DNA of 64,000 bases from an uncultured Actinomycetes bacterium (GTDB lineage: Bacteria > Actinomycetota > Acidimicrobiia > Acidimicrobiales > RAAP-2), in the NCBI GenBank assembly GCA_903825305.1, contig CAIKAC010000005.1, positions 123,850-187,849 of the forward strand, read 5' to 3'. This document shows positions 50,543-59,484 of this stretch, in pieces (positions within the stretch are counted from its first letter, which is position 1; every line of letters starts with the position of its first letter). The notes under the pieces are model-generated. The model was not told where the DNA came from, did no database searches, and was given only the letters and a program-made list of their open reading frames with translations. Both the position numbers and the translations under genes were made by a program.

Positions 50543-52429
50543 ATGAGTAATCACCTGAAGCGCCTTCGCAGCCTGCGCAGCGCCCTCGGTCTCTCAGCGG
50601 CGGCAGTCGTTGTTAGCTCGGTGGCCTTCGCCGGTGCGGCTGGTGCCACCACCAGCGTCACCAACAACGGTGCCGCAAACAACATCATCGTGGGCTCCGG
50701 CTCATCGACGACCTACCCAATGATGCAGGCTTTGGACACGTTGTACAACGACTCCTTGGGATGCACCATGGTGGTTGACTTTGCCAGCTCAACTGCTCAG
50801 CAGCCGCTGGACTTCAGCTGCCTTAACAGCAGCACCATCACCAACGGCCACAACATCGGCGCCATTGCTGCCGCTCCTGGCGTAACCCCGAACCCCTTCA
50901 ACGACGTTGCTGTTGAAGAGCCTCCGGTCGGTTCGTCAACCGGTATCCTTCAGTTGGAGAACAACCTCACGGGTGTTAACGACAAGTCGTCAGCCAACTA
51001 CCCGGCCGCTGCCAACATCTACGCCCCGAACTTCGCTCGTTCATCGCGTGCGTTGTCATCATCGACTGACCAGAAGGGCCTCAACTTCGTGGCCTACGCT
51101 GCTGACGGTGTTGACTGGGTTCACTACGCCAACGTCAACGGCGTCGCTTCGAACTCTTCAGTTCCGAGCAACCTCTTGACCCAGGGTGAGCTTCAGGGCA
51201 TCTACAACGGCACCATCACGAACTGGAGCCAAGTTGGTGGCAAGAACGCCCCCATCATCGTGTTCTCAGCTCAAGAAGGTTCGGGCACCCAGTCAACGTG
51301 GAAGGGCTTCGCAGGCAGCGCCACCGCTTCTGACCCTTCAGCATTGACCAACAAGGTGAACTGCTGGAACGTCAGCGGCCTTAACTTCAACGCCGCTCAG
51401 ACCAGCACCAACTGTGCCGGCCCGATCGACATCTTTGAAAACGAGACCGCCCAGTTGAACATCAGCTCACTGCCGGCTTCGCTGACCAACCCTGCAACTT
51501 CAACCGGTTTTAACACCGCTGCAGCTATTACGGTCACGAGCACCTTGGCGAGCACCGCTACCGCTCCTACCGTCATTGCCGCTCCTGCTGCTTGCTCGCA
51601 GTGGGTATGGGGTTGTGCCGTTGGCAAGATCAGCAAGGCTGCTGGCAACGTGGTTCACACCACCGTGTACAGCCAGACCTACACGCTGAACGCGCCTACG
51701 AGTGACCAGATCAAGAGCGACGCGATCTTCTTCTACTCCTCAGGTCTGTTCAACCACCAGTGCCAGATCTCTGGTCAGAAGGACAACACTGCGACTTCTT
51801 GCGCAGCTGGTTCTTACGACCTCGGCTCACCCGTGACCACCGCTGGTGTAACCACCAACCCCACCTTGGGCAAGGCTAAGTACACCTTCGCGCTTGGTCG
51901 CATCGGTGGTACGGCTACCGCTGGCTCAACTTCCTTCGGTGCTAACACCGGCTGTGCCATCAGCACCATCGCTGGCGTTACCGACGGTTGCTTGCCGACC
52001 CAGGGTTCTGTGCTTGCCGGTGTCTTCCCTGACACCCGTAAGGTGTACAACATCTACTCTGACGGTGCGAACACTGCGTTCCCTGCAGCAACGCCTGCCA
52101 CGCTGAACTACGTCAGTGAAGAAGGCTTCCTCTGCAGCCCCGCTACGGTTACCGAGAACGACCCGATCACCGGTCTCTCCTACCGTACGGAAATCAACAG
52201 CAACATCTTGAGTTCGGGCTTCTACCCGCTCTCAGCTGGTCAGACCACGGGTACCGTCAACCTGACGCCGTTTGCTGAGACTGGCTTGAGCGTCACGGCA
52301 GCCAACGTGCCTGGTGTTTCTTCAAGCGCCTACGCCGCTTACTTGGCACCTGTGGCCACTGACACCGCAACCGGAGCTCCCATGGGCTTCTGCGCAGTGT
52401 CGACCACGGACGTCACCGGCAAGGCCTAA
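50543..52429 (+). CDS. Large secreted PstS-like substrate-binding protein
   Basis: 628 residues from ATG 50543; a longer frame back to 50447 lacks a signal-like start. A Sec signal (about 8-34, ending GAAGATT) is followed by a periplasmic-binding-protein fold: IIVGSGSSTTYPMMQALDTLY resembles the PstS N-terminus, LTQGELQGIYNGTITNWSQV the LADIFxGKITNW motif, and FSAQEGSGTQSTWKGF the phosphate-binding loop. It is nearly twice the usual PstS length and has no lipobox, LPXTG or C-terminal helix, so how it is retained is unclear. Codon choice is strongly biased to C-ending codons, suggesting high expression. It is followed by two hairpins before pstC. Confidence 0.85.
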   Translation: MSNHLKRLRSLRSALGLSAAAVVVSSVAFAGAAGATTSVTNNGAANNIIVGSGSSTTYPMMQALDTLYNDSLGCTMVVDFASSTAQQPLDFSCLNSSTITNGHNIGAIAAAPGVTPNPFNDVAVEEPPVGSSTGILQLENNLTGVNDKSSANYPAAANIYAPNFARSSRALSSSTDQKGLNFVAYAADGVDWVHYANVNGVASNSSVPSNLLTQGELQGIYNGTITNWSQVGGKNAPIIVFSAQEGSGTQSTWKGFAGSATASDPSALTNKVNCWNVSGLNFNAAQTSTNCAGPIDIFENETAQLNISSLPASLTNPATSTGFNTAAAITVTSTLASTATAPTVIAAPAACSQWVWGCAVGKISKAAGNVVHTTVYSQTYTLNAPTSDQIKSDAIFFYSSGLFNHQCQISGQKDNTATSCAAGSYDLGSPVTTAGVTTNPTLGKAKYTFALGRIGGTATAGSTSFGANTGCAISTIAGVTDGCLPTQGSVLAGVFPDTRKVYNIYSDGANTAFPAATPATLNYVSEEGFLCSPATVTENDPITGLSYRTEINSNILSSGFYPLSAGQTTGTVNLTPFAETGLSVTAANVPGVSSSAYAAYLAPVATDTATGAPMGFCAVSTTDVTGKA

Positions 52430-52446
52430 GCAATACCTGAAGTACC

Positions 52447-52476
52447 GGTATCGATGCCTCCTTCGGCATAGATACC
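52447..52476 (+). other. Hairpin 1 between pstS and pstC
   Basis: GGTATC/GATACC and ATGCC/GGCAT pair with one internal G-A mismatch around a 6-base loop. It precedes the stronger hairpin and may protect the 3' end of the pstS message. Confidence 0.55.
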
Positions 52477-52488
52477 AAGATGGATATC

Positions 52489-52525
52489 GTGCCGGTGGGG
52501 CTCACACGTTGAGCCCCACCGGCAC
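52489..52525 (+). terminator. Strong hairpin (partial terminator) between pstS and pstC
   Basis: A perfect 16-base-pair G+C-rich stem (52489-52504 with 52510-52525) closes a 5-base loop; pairing can extend past a bulged C. The following TGTTCATTTT is only weakly T-rich. It probably lets pstS mRNA accumulate above pstCAB mRNA by incomplete termination or RNA protection. Confidence 0.75.
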
Positions 52526-52578
52526 ATATCTGTTCATTTTGACTCTTACCTCCGCGTCAACTTGGAAAGACCTCGGTG

Positions 52579-53559
52579 ATGACGAATACCACGACAACAG
52601 TCACCCCCATCAAGATCAGCTCAAAGCGCAGTGCTGAAGACCGGGCCTTCCGTGGCCTTGCTCGCGGCGCTGGCCTGGGAACCTTTGTGATCTTGTTCCT
52701 CATTGGTCTCTTCTTGCTGATCGAAGCCATCCCAGCGTTTCGCTCGCAAGGGCTTCGCTTCTTTACCAACACCGGTTGGCAAACCACCGGCCCACACCCC
52801 ACCTTCGGTGTCCTCTCAGCGCTGACCGGATCCATCATCATCTCGATCATTGGGCTCGCAGTTGCGATCCCCGTCTCTTTGGCAACGGCGCTGTTTATCA
52901 ACGAATACGCGCCGGCCAAAGTTCTTGGCTTTGTGCCCGTCAAGAACTTCCTTACCGCAGCTGTGGACTTGATGGCTGCGGTTCCCTCCATCATCTATGG
53001 CATGTGGGGCTTCTTCGTATTGCAGCCTCACACGACTGGCCTCGAACAGTGGCTGTCGACCTATCTCGGTTTCATTCCGGTATTCAAGAGTTCAACCGGT
53101 CTCTACACATCGAGTTTTTTGATTTGCGGGATCATCGTCGGCATCATGTGCATGCCGATCATCACCTCGCTGTGCCGTGAAGTCTTTTCCTTGACCCCTA
53201 ACGGTGAGCGTGAAGGTGCCATGTCTCTTGGTGCGAGCCGTGCCCGTGTTATTCGCGACGTCGTATTCCCCTTCGCCAAGGGCGGCGTCATTGGCTCCAT
53301 CATGTTGGGCCTAGGTCGCGCTCTCGGAGAAGCCATTGCGGTGGCCATCATTATCTCCCTGGCCTTCCCCATCAACTTCCACATCTTGCAAGCGGGCGGT
53401 AACTCCATTGCTGCCTTGATCGCCTTGAACTGGGGATCTGGTGGTTCTCTTGGAACCAGCGCGCTACTGGCTGCCGGCCTTGTGCTCTTTGCCATCACCT
53501 TGATTATCAATATGGTGGCGTCGCGCATCGTAAATGCATCCATGGCAGATCGGCGATAA
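52579..53559 (+). CDS. pstC: Phosphate ABC transporter permease PstC
   Basis: 326 residues, six-helix permease of the high-affinity phosphate importer. The cytoplasmic EAA loop is LGASRARVIRDVVFPFAKGG, followed by GLGRALGEAIAVA; FGVLSALTGSIIISIIGL and MAAVPSIIYGMWGFFVL are PstC signatures. ATG 52579 is taken; GTG 52576 is adjacent. The stop lies just before the pstA start. Confidence 0.95.
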   Translation: MTNTTTTVTPIKISSKRSAEDRAFRGLARGAGLGTFVILFLIGLFLLIEAIPAFRSQGLRFFTNTGWQTTGPHPTFGVLSALTGSIIISIIGLAVAIPVSLATALFINEYAPAKVLGFVPVKNFLTAAVDLMAAVPSIIYGMWGFFVLQPHTTGLEQWLSTYLGFIPVFKSSTGLYTSSFLICGIIVGIMCMPIITSLCREVFSLTPNGEREGAMSLGASRARVIRDVVFPFAKGGVIGSIMLGLGRALGEAIAVAIIISLAFPINFHILQAGGNSIAALIALNWGSGGSLGTSALLAAGLVLFAITLIINMVASRIVNASMADRR

Positions 53560-53563
53560 GAAC

Positions 53564-54790
53564 ATGACCTCCGTCTCTCCTCCGGCAAAGATCGCCATCA
53601 AAAAGATTCGCCCTCGCGAATTCAAGCCTTCTGACATCGGCATCTTGGCCCTGTCGGTGGCTTCGTCGTTTTCCATCGTGTGGATTTTGTTCTTTCAGCT
53701 CACCTTGCTCAGCGGCGCCCTGGGATTCGTGGTCATGTGGATCCCGATCTTCTTGTTCATGTATTGGCTGGTGAATCGCCAACTCTTCACGCGCCAAGTA
53801 GCAATTGACCGCCTGATTGGCAGCATCGTGACGCTCGGTGCACTCCTGATGATGCTGCCCCTCGTTCTGCTCGCCATTTTCGTGTTCGAGCGCGGTTTGC
53901 CGTTGCTGTCGTGGCATGTCTTGACTCACACCCAACAAGGCGTGGTCTACACCCCGGGCTCCCATGACATTGGTGGTGTTGCTCATGCGTTGGTTGGCAC
54001 CATCGAACAGGTAATCATCGCGGCAGTCCTCGGTATTCCCGCTGCTGTGCTTACCGCCATCTTCATTAATGAAGTGGGAGGCAACTTCACCAAGAGTGTT
54101 CGAGTGGTCGTGACGGCCATGAGTGGAACCCCCGCCATCGTGGCCGGTGTGTTCATTTATTCAATCTGGGTAACTCGATTTGGCTACTCAGGTTTTGCTG
54201 GTGCTTTAGCGCTGGCCATCATCTTGCTACCTACGGTTACTCGAGGCACCGAAGAAGTGTTGAAGGTCGTGCATAACGACTTGCGCGAAGCTTCCATGGC
54301 ATTGGCTGCTCCTGAGTGGCGCACCGTCTGGTCGGTCGTGCTGCCAACGGCACGATCGGGCTTGGTCACCTCGGTTTTGCTTGGTGTGGCGGTGTCTATC
54401 GGTGAAACGGCGCCGTTGATTATGACCATCTTTGGTAATCAGGTCATGAATACCAATCCGTTTAGCGGCCCCCAAATGGCGCTGTCATTGCTCGCCTATA
54501 AGCAAATCAAGGTGCCGTTGCAAAGTCAGATTGACTTGGGATACACCGCTGCTCTCATCTTGTTTATCTTGGTCTTCACAGTCTTCATCCTCGCTCGACT
54601 TCTCGCCGGAGGCGCTGGAAAGGGCAAGGGAAGTAAGCGCAAGGCCCTGATGGCTCGACTTCGCCCAACGCCCGGCGTGGCGATGGAAGTGATGGACGAC
54701 GAGGCTGATCTGCCCGAGACGGAATATGAAATTGAACGCGAACAAGTGAGCAATGCCGCTCAGCCAAGGAAGGGTAATGACGATGAGTGA
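53564..54790 (+). CDS. pstA: Phosphate ABC transporter permease PstA
   Basis: 408 residues, longer than the usual 280-300 because of an N-terminal extension with three extra hydrophobic segments (about 28-125) and a charged C-terminal tail (GKGSKRKALMARL onward). The core has GGVAHALVGTIEQVI, SGTPAIVAGVFIYSIW, the EAA loop LAAPEWRTVWSVVLPTARSG and VSIGETAPLI. ATG 53564 follows pstC by four bases; an upstream in-frame start would overlap it. The end overlaps pstB. Confidence 0.94.
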   Translation: MTSVSPPAKIAIKKIRPREFKPSDIGILALSVASSFSIVWILFFQLTLLSGALGFVVMWIPIFLFMYWLVNRQLFTRQVAIDRLIGSIVTLGALLMMLPLVLLAIFVFERGLPLLSWHVLTHTQQGVVYTPGSHDIGGVAHALVGTIEQVIIAAVLGIPAAVLTAIFINEVGGNFTKSVRVVVTAMSGTPAIVAGVFIYSIWVTRFGYSGFAGALALAIILLPTVTRGTEEVLKVVHNDLREASMALAAPEWRTVWSVVLPTARSGLVTSVLLGVAVSIGETAPLIMTIFGNQVMNTNPFSGPQMALSLLAYKQIKVPLQSQIDLGYTAALILFILVFTVFILARLLAGGAGKGKGSKRKALMARLRPTPGVAMEVMDDEADLPETEYEIEREQVSNAAQPRKGNDDE

Positions 54791-55655
54791 TTCGATGGCG
54801 AACACCGAGACAGTGGCGACGGATCGCAAGGTCGCCTCGAGCGCCTCTGCTGGAACAGCACCGTCACTTCGCATTGACGGTGTTAGTGCAGCACAGCTTG
54901 AATCCGTGGGAATTCACGCATGGTTTGGTGAGCGCTTGGTGTTAGAGAACGTCGATCTGGTGATGGAGCGCACCAAGGTGACCGCCCTCATCGGACCTTC
55001 GGGTTGTGGCAAGTCAACCTTCTTGCGCATCTTGAACCGTATGCACGAAATTGTGCCTTCGGCATCATTGGCCGGTCGCGTGGAACTCGACGGTGACGAT
55101 ATCTATGACCCCAACCAGCGAGCGGCCACGGTTCGTCGCCACATCGGCATGGTGTTCCAGCGTCCTAACCCCTTCCCGGCAATGTCGATTCGAGACAACG
55201 TCTTGGCGGGACTTCGCTTCAATAAAATTCGCTCCAGTCACAAAGATGAGATCGTCGAAGAGGCACTCGTCAAGGCGGGCCTTTGGAGCGAAGTGAAAGA
55301 TCGCCAAGGTGCACTTGGTGGCGCACTGTCGGGTGGTCAGCAACAGCGTCTGTGTATCGCTCGTGCTTTGGCCGTTAAGCCAGCCGTGTTGCTCATGGAC
55401 GAGCCCTGCTCGGCCCTCGACCCAGGTTCCACCCTGCGCATTGAGCAAACCATTCAAGAAATTGCTGAAGAAGTAACGGTGGTCATCGTTACGCACAACA
55501 TGCAACAGGCACTGCGAGTCTCTGACAAGACTGCCTTCTTCTTGGCCCAAGATGGCAACCCCGGCTACATCGTTGAAGCTGGCCCCACTAAGGAAATCTT
55601 TGAGAGTCCAAAGGATCCCCGCACTGCGGATTATGTGAATGGACGATTTGGATGA
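54777..55655 (+). CDS. pstB: Phosphate ABC transporter ATPase PstB
   Basis: 292 residues. The first 35 are a non-conserved acidic/serine lead. Walker A GPSGCGKST with LRILNRMHE, Q-loop VFQRPNPFPAMSI, signature LSGGQQQRLCIARAL, Walker B VLLMDEPCSALDP, H-loop VTHNMQQA. All are PstB-specific. ATG 54777 follows AAGGAAGGG and overlaps pstA by 14 bases. No phoU gene follows, which is unusual; instead the next gene is a second PstS coupled by a four-base overlap. Confidence 0.96.
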   Translation: MTMSDSMANTETVATDRKVASSASAGTAPSLRIDGVSAAQLESVGIHAWFGERLVLENVDLVMERTKVTALIGPSGCGKSTFLRILNRMHEIVPSASLAGRVELDGDDIYDPNQRAATVRRHIGMVFQRPNPFPAMSIRDNVLAGLRFNKIRSSHKDEIVEEALVKAGLWSEVKDRQGALGGALSGGQQQRLCIARALAVKPAVLLMDEPCSALDPGSTLRIEQTIQEIAEEVTVVIVTHNMQQALRVSDKTAFFLAQDGNPGYIVEAGPTKEIFESPKDPRTADYVNGRFG

Positions 55656-57157
55656 GAACACTTGGTACGAAGATTGCTCAATTCGCAGTTGCCGTTGCTG
55701 TCATGGCCATTGCAGTCGTGCAATTCGGAGCAGTTTCACCAGCTGGCGCTTCGGTGCCGGTGGTAACGGGTACGGGTTCAAGTTATGCAGCAGTTGCCAT
55801 CAACAACTGGGTGGGCCAAGTATCCAACGTGATGGGTCTGAATATCAACTATCAGACCAGTTCCTCAGTGCTTGGTCTCGACGCCTTTGCTCACACCCCC
55901 AAAAGCGAGGTTGACTTTGCCGCCTCTGAAGTGGGGTACTCGGCCGGTCAGTCATCTCCCACGCACCCCAGCTTTAGTGGCTATCAATACTTGCCCGATG
56001 TCGCTGGTGCGACGTGTTTGATGTACCAACTCCCCTCGGCCACGCAGCAGCCCATTCGTAACTTGAAGCTGAATTCAGCCGTGCTTACCGGTATCTTTAC
56101 GGGCGCCATCACCATGTGGAACGATCCAAAGATTCAGAAATTGAATCCCACCGTCGGCTTGCCCGCTCGAGCGATCACCGCGGTCTATCGTTCCGACCCT
56201 TCTGGTGACAACTACTTGTTCTCTGAGTACCTGAACCTGACGCAACCCTCATCGTGGAAGTCATACACCCAATCGGCCAACGTCACTGATGGACCCACCG
56301 CGTTGTGGCCCGTGCCGTCAACGGTTCCCCGTTCGTTCTATGCCGCTCCTGGCTCGGACGTCGCGTCGAACTACGTGGCAGCCAACCCGGGTTCTATTAC
56401 CTACGTGGAGACTGCGTACGCAATTCTCCATGGGCAGCCCTGTGCGTCGATTCAGAATGCAAGTGGCAACTTTGTCCAGCCTTCATCAACTGCTGACGCA
56501 ATTGCCCTCACTCACGATGCGCTCTACCCCGACCTTGAGCAGAATTTGACCGGTGTGTACGAGGCTCCCGAAGCTGCGGCATACCCCATCTCGGCCTATT
56601 CCTATCTTGTGACTAAGACCTCGGGCATGTCTCCCTCGATGGGTGTAACGCTCGGCAAGTTCATTCAGTTCTTTGCCTGCCAAGGCCAGATCTCTGCCGG
56701 CCAATTGGGATATTCCCCATTGCCACCCAACTTGGTGGCTGACGACTTTGCGGCCATCAAGCGCATTCCCGGCGCCGCCGCACCGCCGACACTCGATGCC
56801 AAGAACTGCCCGAACCCATACCTCACTGGTGCGGCCACGTACTACGGAGGGCCTACGCAATCCGGTGGCGGGGGATCAGGCGGAGCGGCCACGAATTTCG
56901 GAGTGGCGACACCGGCAGTGCCTAACGTCAAAAAGGCGTCCACGGCAATCGCCGTGACGGCGACCACCCTCGATCCTCGATCTGATGGTCAAGCACCTGG
57001 CGTGGCGCTCAACGCGGCCGTCGGGGGTCTCCTCGGAGTCTCGGCTCCGACGGCCACCATTGTCCTTGGAACGCTGGCCTTTTTGTTGATCGTGATTGTG
57101 CCACCCGTGATTGGCATGATGCGAAAGCGACGCCGTTCAGTGAAGGGAGGCGAATAG
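55652..57157 (+). CDS. Membrane-anchored second PstS-like phosphate-binding protein
   Basis: 501 residues. Signal peptide (about 1-33), then a PstS fold: GTGSSYAAVAINNWV, INYQTSSSVLGLDAF, VDFAASEVGYS, LNSAVLTGIFTGAITMWNDP, AVYRSDPSGDNYLFSEYL with the phosphate-binding SDxSG loop, and YPISAYSYLV. A Gly/Ser/Ala linker (about 398-470) leads to a C-terminal membrane helix and RKRRRSVKGGE, so the binding domain faces outward on a tether. It overlaps pstB by four bases. Compared with the 50543 protein its binding loop is closer to canonical PstS. Confidence 0.88.
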   Translation: MRTLGTKIAQFAVAVAVMAIAVVQFGAVSPAGASVPVVTGTGSSYAAVAINNWVGQVSNVMGLNINYQTSSSVLGLDAFAHTPKSEVDFAASEVGYSAGQSSPTHPSFSGYQYLPDVAGATCLMYQLPSATQQPIRNLKLNSAVLTGIFTGAITMWNDPKIQKLNPTVGLPARAITAVYRSDPSGDNYLFSEYLNLTQPSSWKSYTQSANVTDGPTALWPVPSTVPRSFYAAPGSDVASNYVAANPGSITYVETAYAILHGQPCASIQNASGNFVQPSSTADAIALTHDALYPDLEQNLTGVYEAPEAAAYPISAYSYLVTKTSGMSPSMGVTLGKFIQFFACQGQISAGQLGYSPLPPNLVADDFAAIKRIPGAAAPPTLDAKNCPNPYLTGAATYYGGPTQSGGGGSGGAATNFGVATPAVPNVKKASTAIAVTATTLDPRSDGQAPGVALNAAVGGLLGVSAPTATIVLGTLAFLLIVIVPPVIGMMRKRRRSVKGGE

Positions 57158-57159
57158 TC

Positions 57160-59484
57160 ATGAAGCGCTTCGGATTCATTCTGCTCGTCGTAGGCGTGCT
57201 CTTTTCTTCTCTTGCACCAGCTGCCCTTGCGGCACGAAGTGCAGGGTTGGCAGGCCGTGGATTGCCCGCACATGTTCACGCTTCGACCACGAGTGGTGAT
57301 GCAACAGCAGCCGACTTGGCGTTGAACCACGCGCCGTCGTGTGCTTATGGCTGGGTGTGCAACGACCTCCCCTGTCCGACGACGGGTCACTGTGGCGTCA
57401 TCGAAGCGGGACCAACGAGCAACCTTGGTGCCGACCAATACGTTTTCTTAAAAGGTTATGGTCTTGACCCCAGCACGCACCTCTTCGTCTACTACTGCAA
57501 GTACACGGGCACCTTGGCGACTCCTCCGATTTGTCCTTTGCAAGGTAGTCAGCTCCAAGCTGACCCCCAAGCAACGCTTGCAGCGTCGCCCCAAGGGACG
57601 ATTAGTTACGCCTTCCAAGTAGTTGAAGCTGACCACACCGGTACACCGCTGTGCGGCGTAGTCCCTGGAGGTAACGCCACCGCCCCGGTAAGTCCGTGCA
57701 CCTACGGATCACCTTTCTTCTGTGACAACGAAGGTCATCACTGTGCGATCAACGTGGTGGACCCAGGTCTCGCCTCACCCCACGTCAACACCCCCGAGCC
57801 GGCTAATGCCATTGAGGTACCGGTCTCGTTCTCAACCGTAGGTGGCGTCTGCGCCAAGTCAAACTTCATTTATGCCGACGGTGAATTCGGATTTCAAGAA
57901 CTCTTCAATGGCCTTGACGTAAACAACTGTCAAACCAATAAGTCCAATGCCACCATTCCGGTGTTGACTTCTATTGACGGTCCGGCCGCTGACCAAGCGT
58001 TGGTCTCTGGCAGTACGCAAGTTTCCTTCACTGACGATCCTGGTTCACCAGAAGAGCAGGCGATTTTAAAAAAGGATCACACCGTGGCGATTCCTTTAGC
58101 ACTGTCAGCTGACACCTTTGCTGCTCGCTCGGAAATTGTCGATGCTTCTTCGAACATCGTGCCGCAAAACGAGATCAAACTCAGCGCGAACATGGTGGCG
58201 GGTATCATGAGCGGCGCCTATCAACAACAAGGTCAATCTGACTTGGCCCAGTGCAGCTACGGCAGCAACGGAGGCGGAACGGGCGGAACTGGCTCGACGG
58301 GATCCACTGGTTCAACCGGCTCAACGGGATCCACTGGTTCCACTGGTTCCACCGGATCCACTGGATCATCGGGTTCGACCGGAGCACAAGGTGCGCGGCG
58401 ACTCGTCCGAGGTGCGGTTCAAACTGCGGTGTGCCCAATTTTGATGTTCTTGAATTATCAGACTGGCTACAACACGGGCGCAGGTCAAACTGCGCTGCTT
58501 CGCTCAGACGCGACCGGTGTTACCCAGCAATTCTTTAATTGGATGTGTGCCATGAAACCGATGAATCTCAGCTTGTCGGTCAATGGCACCACGTATCGCA
58601 CCACAGAACAATATTCAGGCGAAGCCTTGCTCAAGCAAGCCATTTACGCCCATGGTACGGTGCCGACTCACTGTGTGACGACGAATCAATACCCCGCAAT
58701 GATTCCGCCATCGGCGAGTTGGGCAACGGTTTCGACGCCTGACCAACAGAACTTGAAGCTCACCAACTATGTCCAGCCCCCAGGTGCTGCGACCAGTGCC
58801 TTGAGCGGATTTGCACCGATGAATCTTGGGGTGGCGAACTACTACGGGATGACCTTGAGCCAATTACAAAACGCTGCTGGCACCTTCGTTGCTCCAACAA
58901 GTAAGTCGGTGTTGGCCGGTATCAAGGATGGCCATTGGTCGAGCAACAACATTTGGGTTCCGAGTTACTCGAACACCAAAGATAAGTCGGCCTATGCCTT
59001 GCCAACCATTCTCTACGCGGTGGTACCGACGCAAGGATTGAGCACGACCCAGGTTGACTCGCTCAAGTCGATGGTGACGCAGATTCTCGATCAGACCACT
59101 TCAGCGAAGACGAATTTGCCCGATGGCTACTTCCCGCTCCCTAAGTCCATTGCGTCAATGGCGCGCAATGAGGTGGCTACCGACCTCGTGGCATCGAACA
59201 CGTCGATCTCACCAAGTACTGCTCCCGTGACGCCTACGACCACGCCAAGCGTGGCACCGAGTGTCAAGCAGCCTCCTACTCCTTCGTCAAACCCGACCTA
59301 TGGTCCCATTACGTTGACGGCGACGCAGGCACGGCTGCTCATTCCGGTCACCGTTGGTGGCGGGGGACTACTGGCCCTCATTGGACTTGGGCTGTTGGCT
59401 GTGACTGTGTTAGGTAACCGCGCGGCGCGGCGACCAAAGGCGAGTGCATCGCCCCTCGATGATTCAGGAGCATCTTCGTCATGA
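57160..59484 (+). CDS. Membrane-anchored surface protein with split PstS-like domain
   Basis: 774 residues. Signal peptide (about 1-25), then a cysteine-rich domain (about 50-250; CAYGWVCNDLPCPTTGHC, FFCDNEGHHCAINVVDPG). The rest resembles PstS in pieces: HTVAIPLALSADTF and IKLSANMVAGIMSGAY, a (GST)n linker at about 371-408, then LLRSDATGVTQQFFNWM in the position of the SDGSG loop, AGTFVAPTSKSVLAGI, and YALPTILYAVVP...LPDGYFPLP. A Thr/Pro linker and one membrane helix close the protein (VTVGGGGLLALIGLGLLAV), followed by a basic then acidic tail. No LPXTG. The function is inferred from fold hints and operon position only. Confidence 0.72.
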   Translation: MKRFGFILLVVGVLFSSLAPAALAARSAGLAGRGLPAHVHASTTSGDATAADLALNHAPSCAYGWVCNDLPCPTTGHCGVIEAGPTSNLGADQYVFLKGYGLDPSTHLFVYYCKYTGTLATPPICPLQGSQLQADPQATLAASPQGTISYAFQVVEADHTGTPLCGVVPGGNATAPVSPCTYGSPFFCDNEGHHCAINVVDPGLASPHVNTPEPANAIEVPVSFSTVGGVCAKSNFIYADGEFGFQELFNGLDVNNCQTNKSNATIPVLTSIDGPAADQALVSGSTQVSFTDDPGSPEEQAILKKDHTVAIPLALSADTFAARSEIVDASSNIVPQNEIKLSANMVAGIMSGAYQQQGQSDLAQCSYGSNGGGTGGTGSTGSTGSTGSTGSTGSTGSTGSTGSSGSTGAQGARRLVRGAVQTAVCPILMFLNYQTGYNTGAGQTALLRSDATGVTQQFFNWMCAMKPMNLSLSVNGTTYRTTEQYSGEALLKQAIYAHGTVPTHCVTTNQYPAMIPPSASWATVSTPDQQNLKLTNYVQPPGAATSALSGFAPMNLGVANYYGMTLSQLQNAAGTFVAPTSKSVLAGIKDGHWSSNNIWVPSYSNTKDKSAYALPTILYAVVPTQGLSTTQVDSLKSMVTQILDQTTSAKTNLPDGYFPLPKSIASMARNEVATDLVASNTSISPSTAPVTPTTTPSVAPSVKQPPTPSSNPTYGPITLTATQARLLIPVTVGGGGLLALIGLGLLAVTVLGNRAARRPKASASPLDDSGASSS
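58291..58386 (+). repeat. Gly-Ser-Thr triplet repeat linker
   Basis: A 9-base-like repeat encoding about ten (Gly-Ser-Thr) units, with synonymous variation among codons. It sits inside the PstS-like region of the 57160 protein and probably acts as a flexible tether; it may also change length by slippage. Confidence 0.75.
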
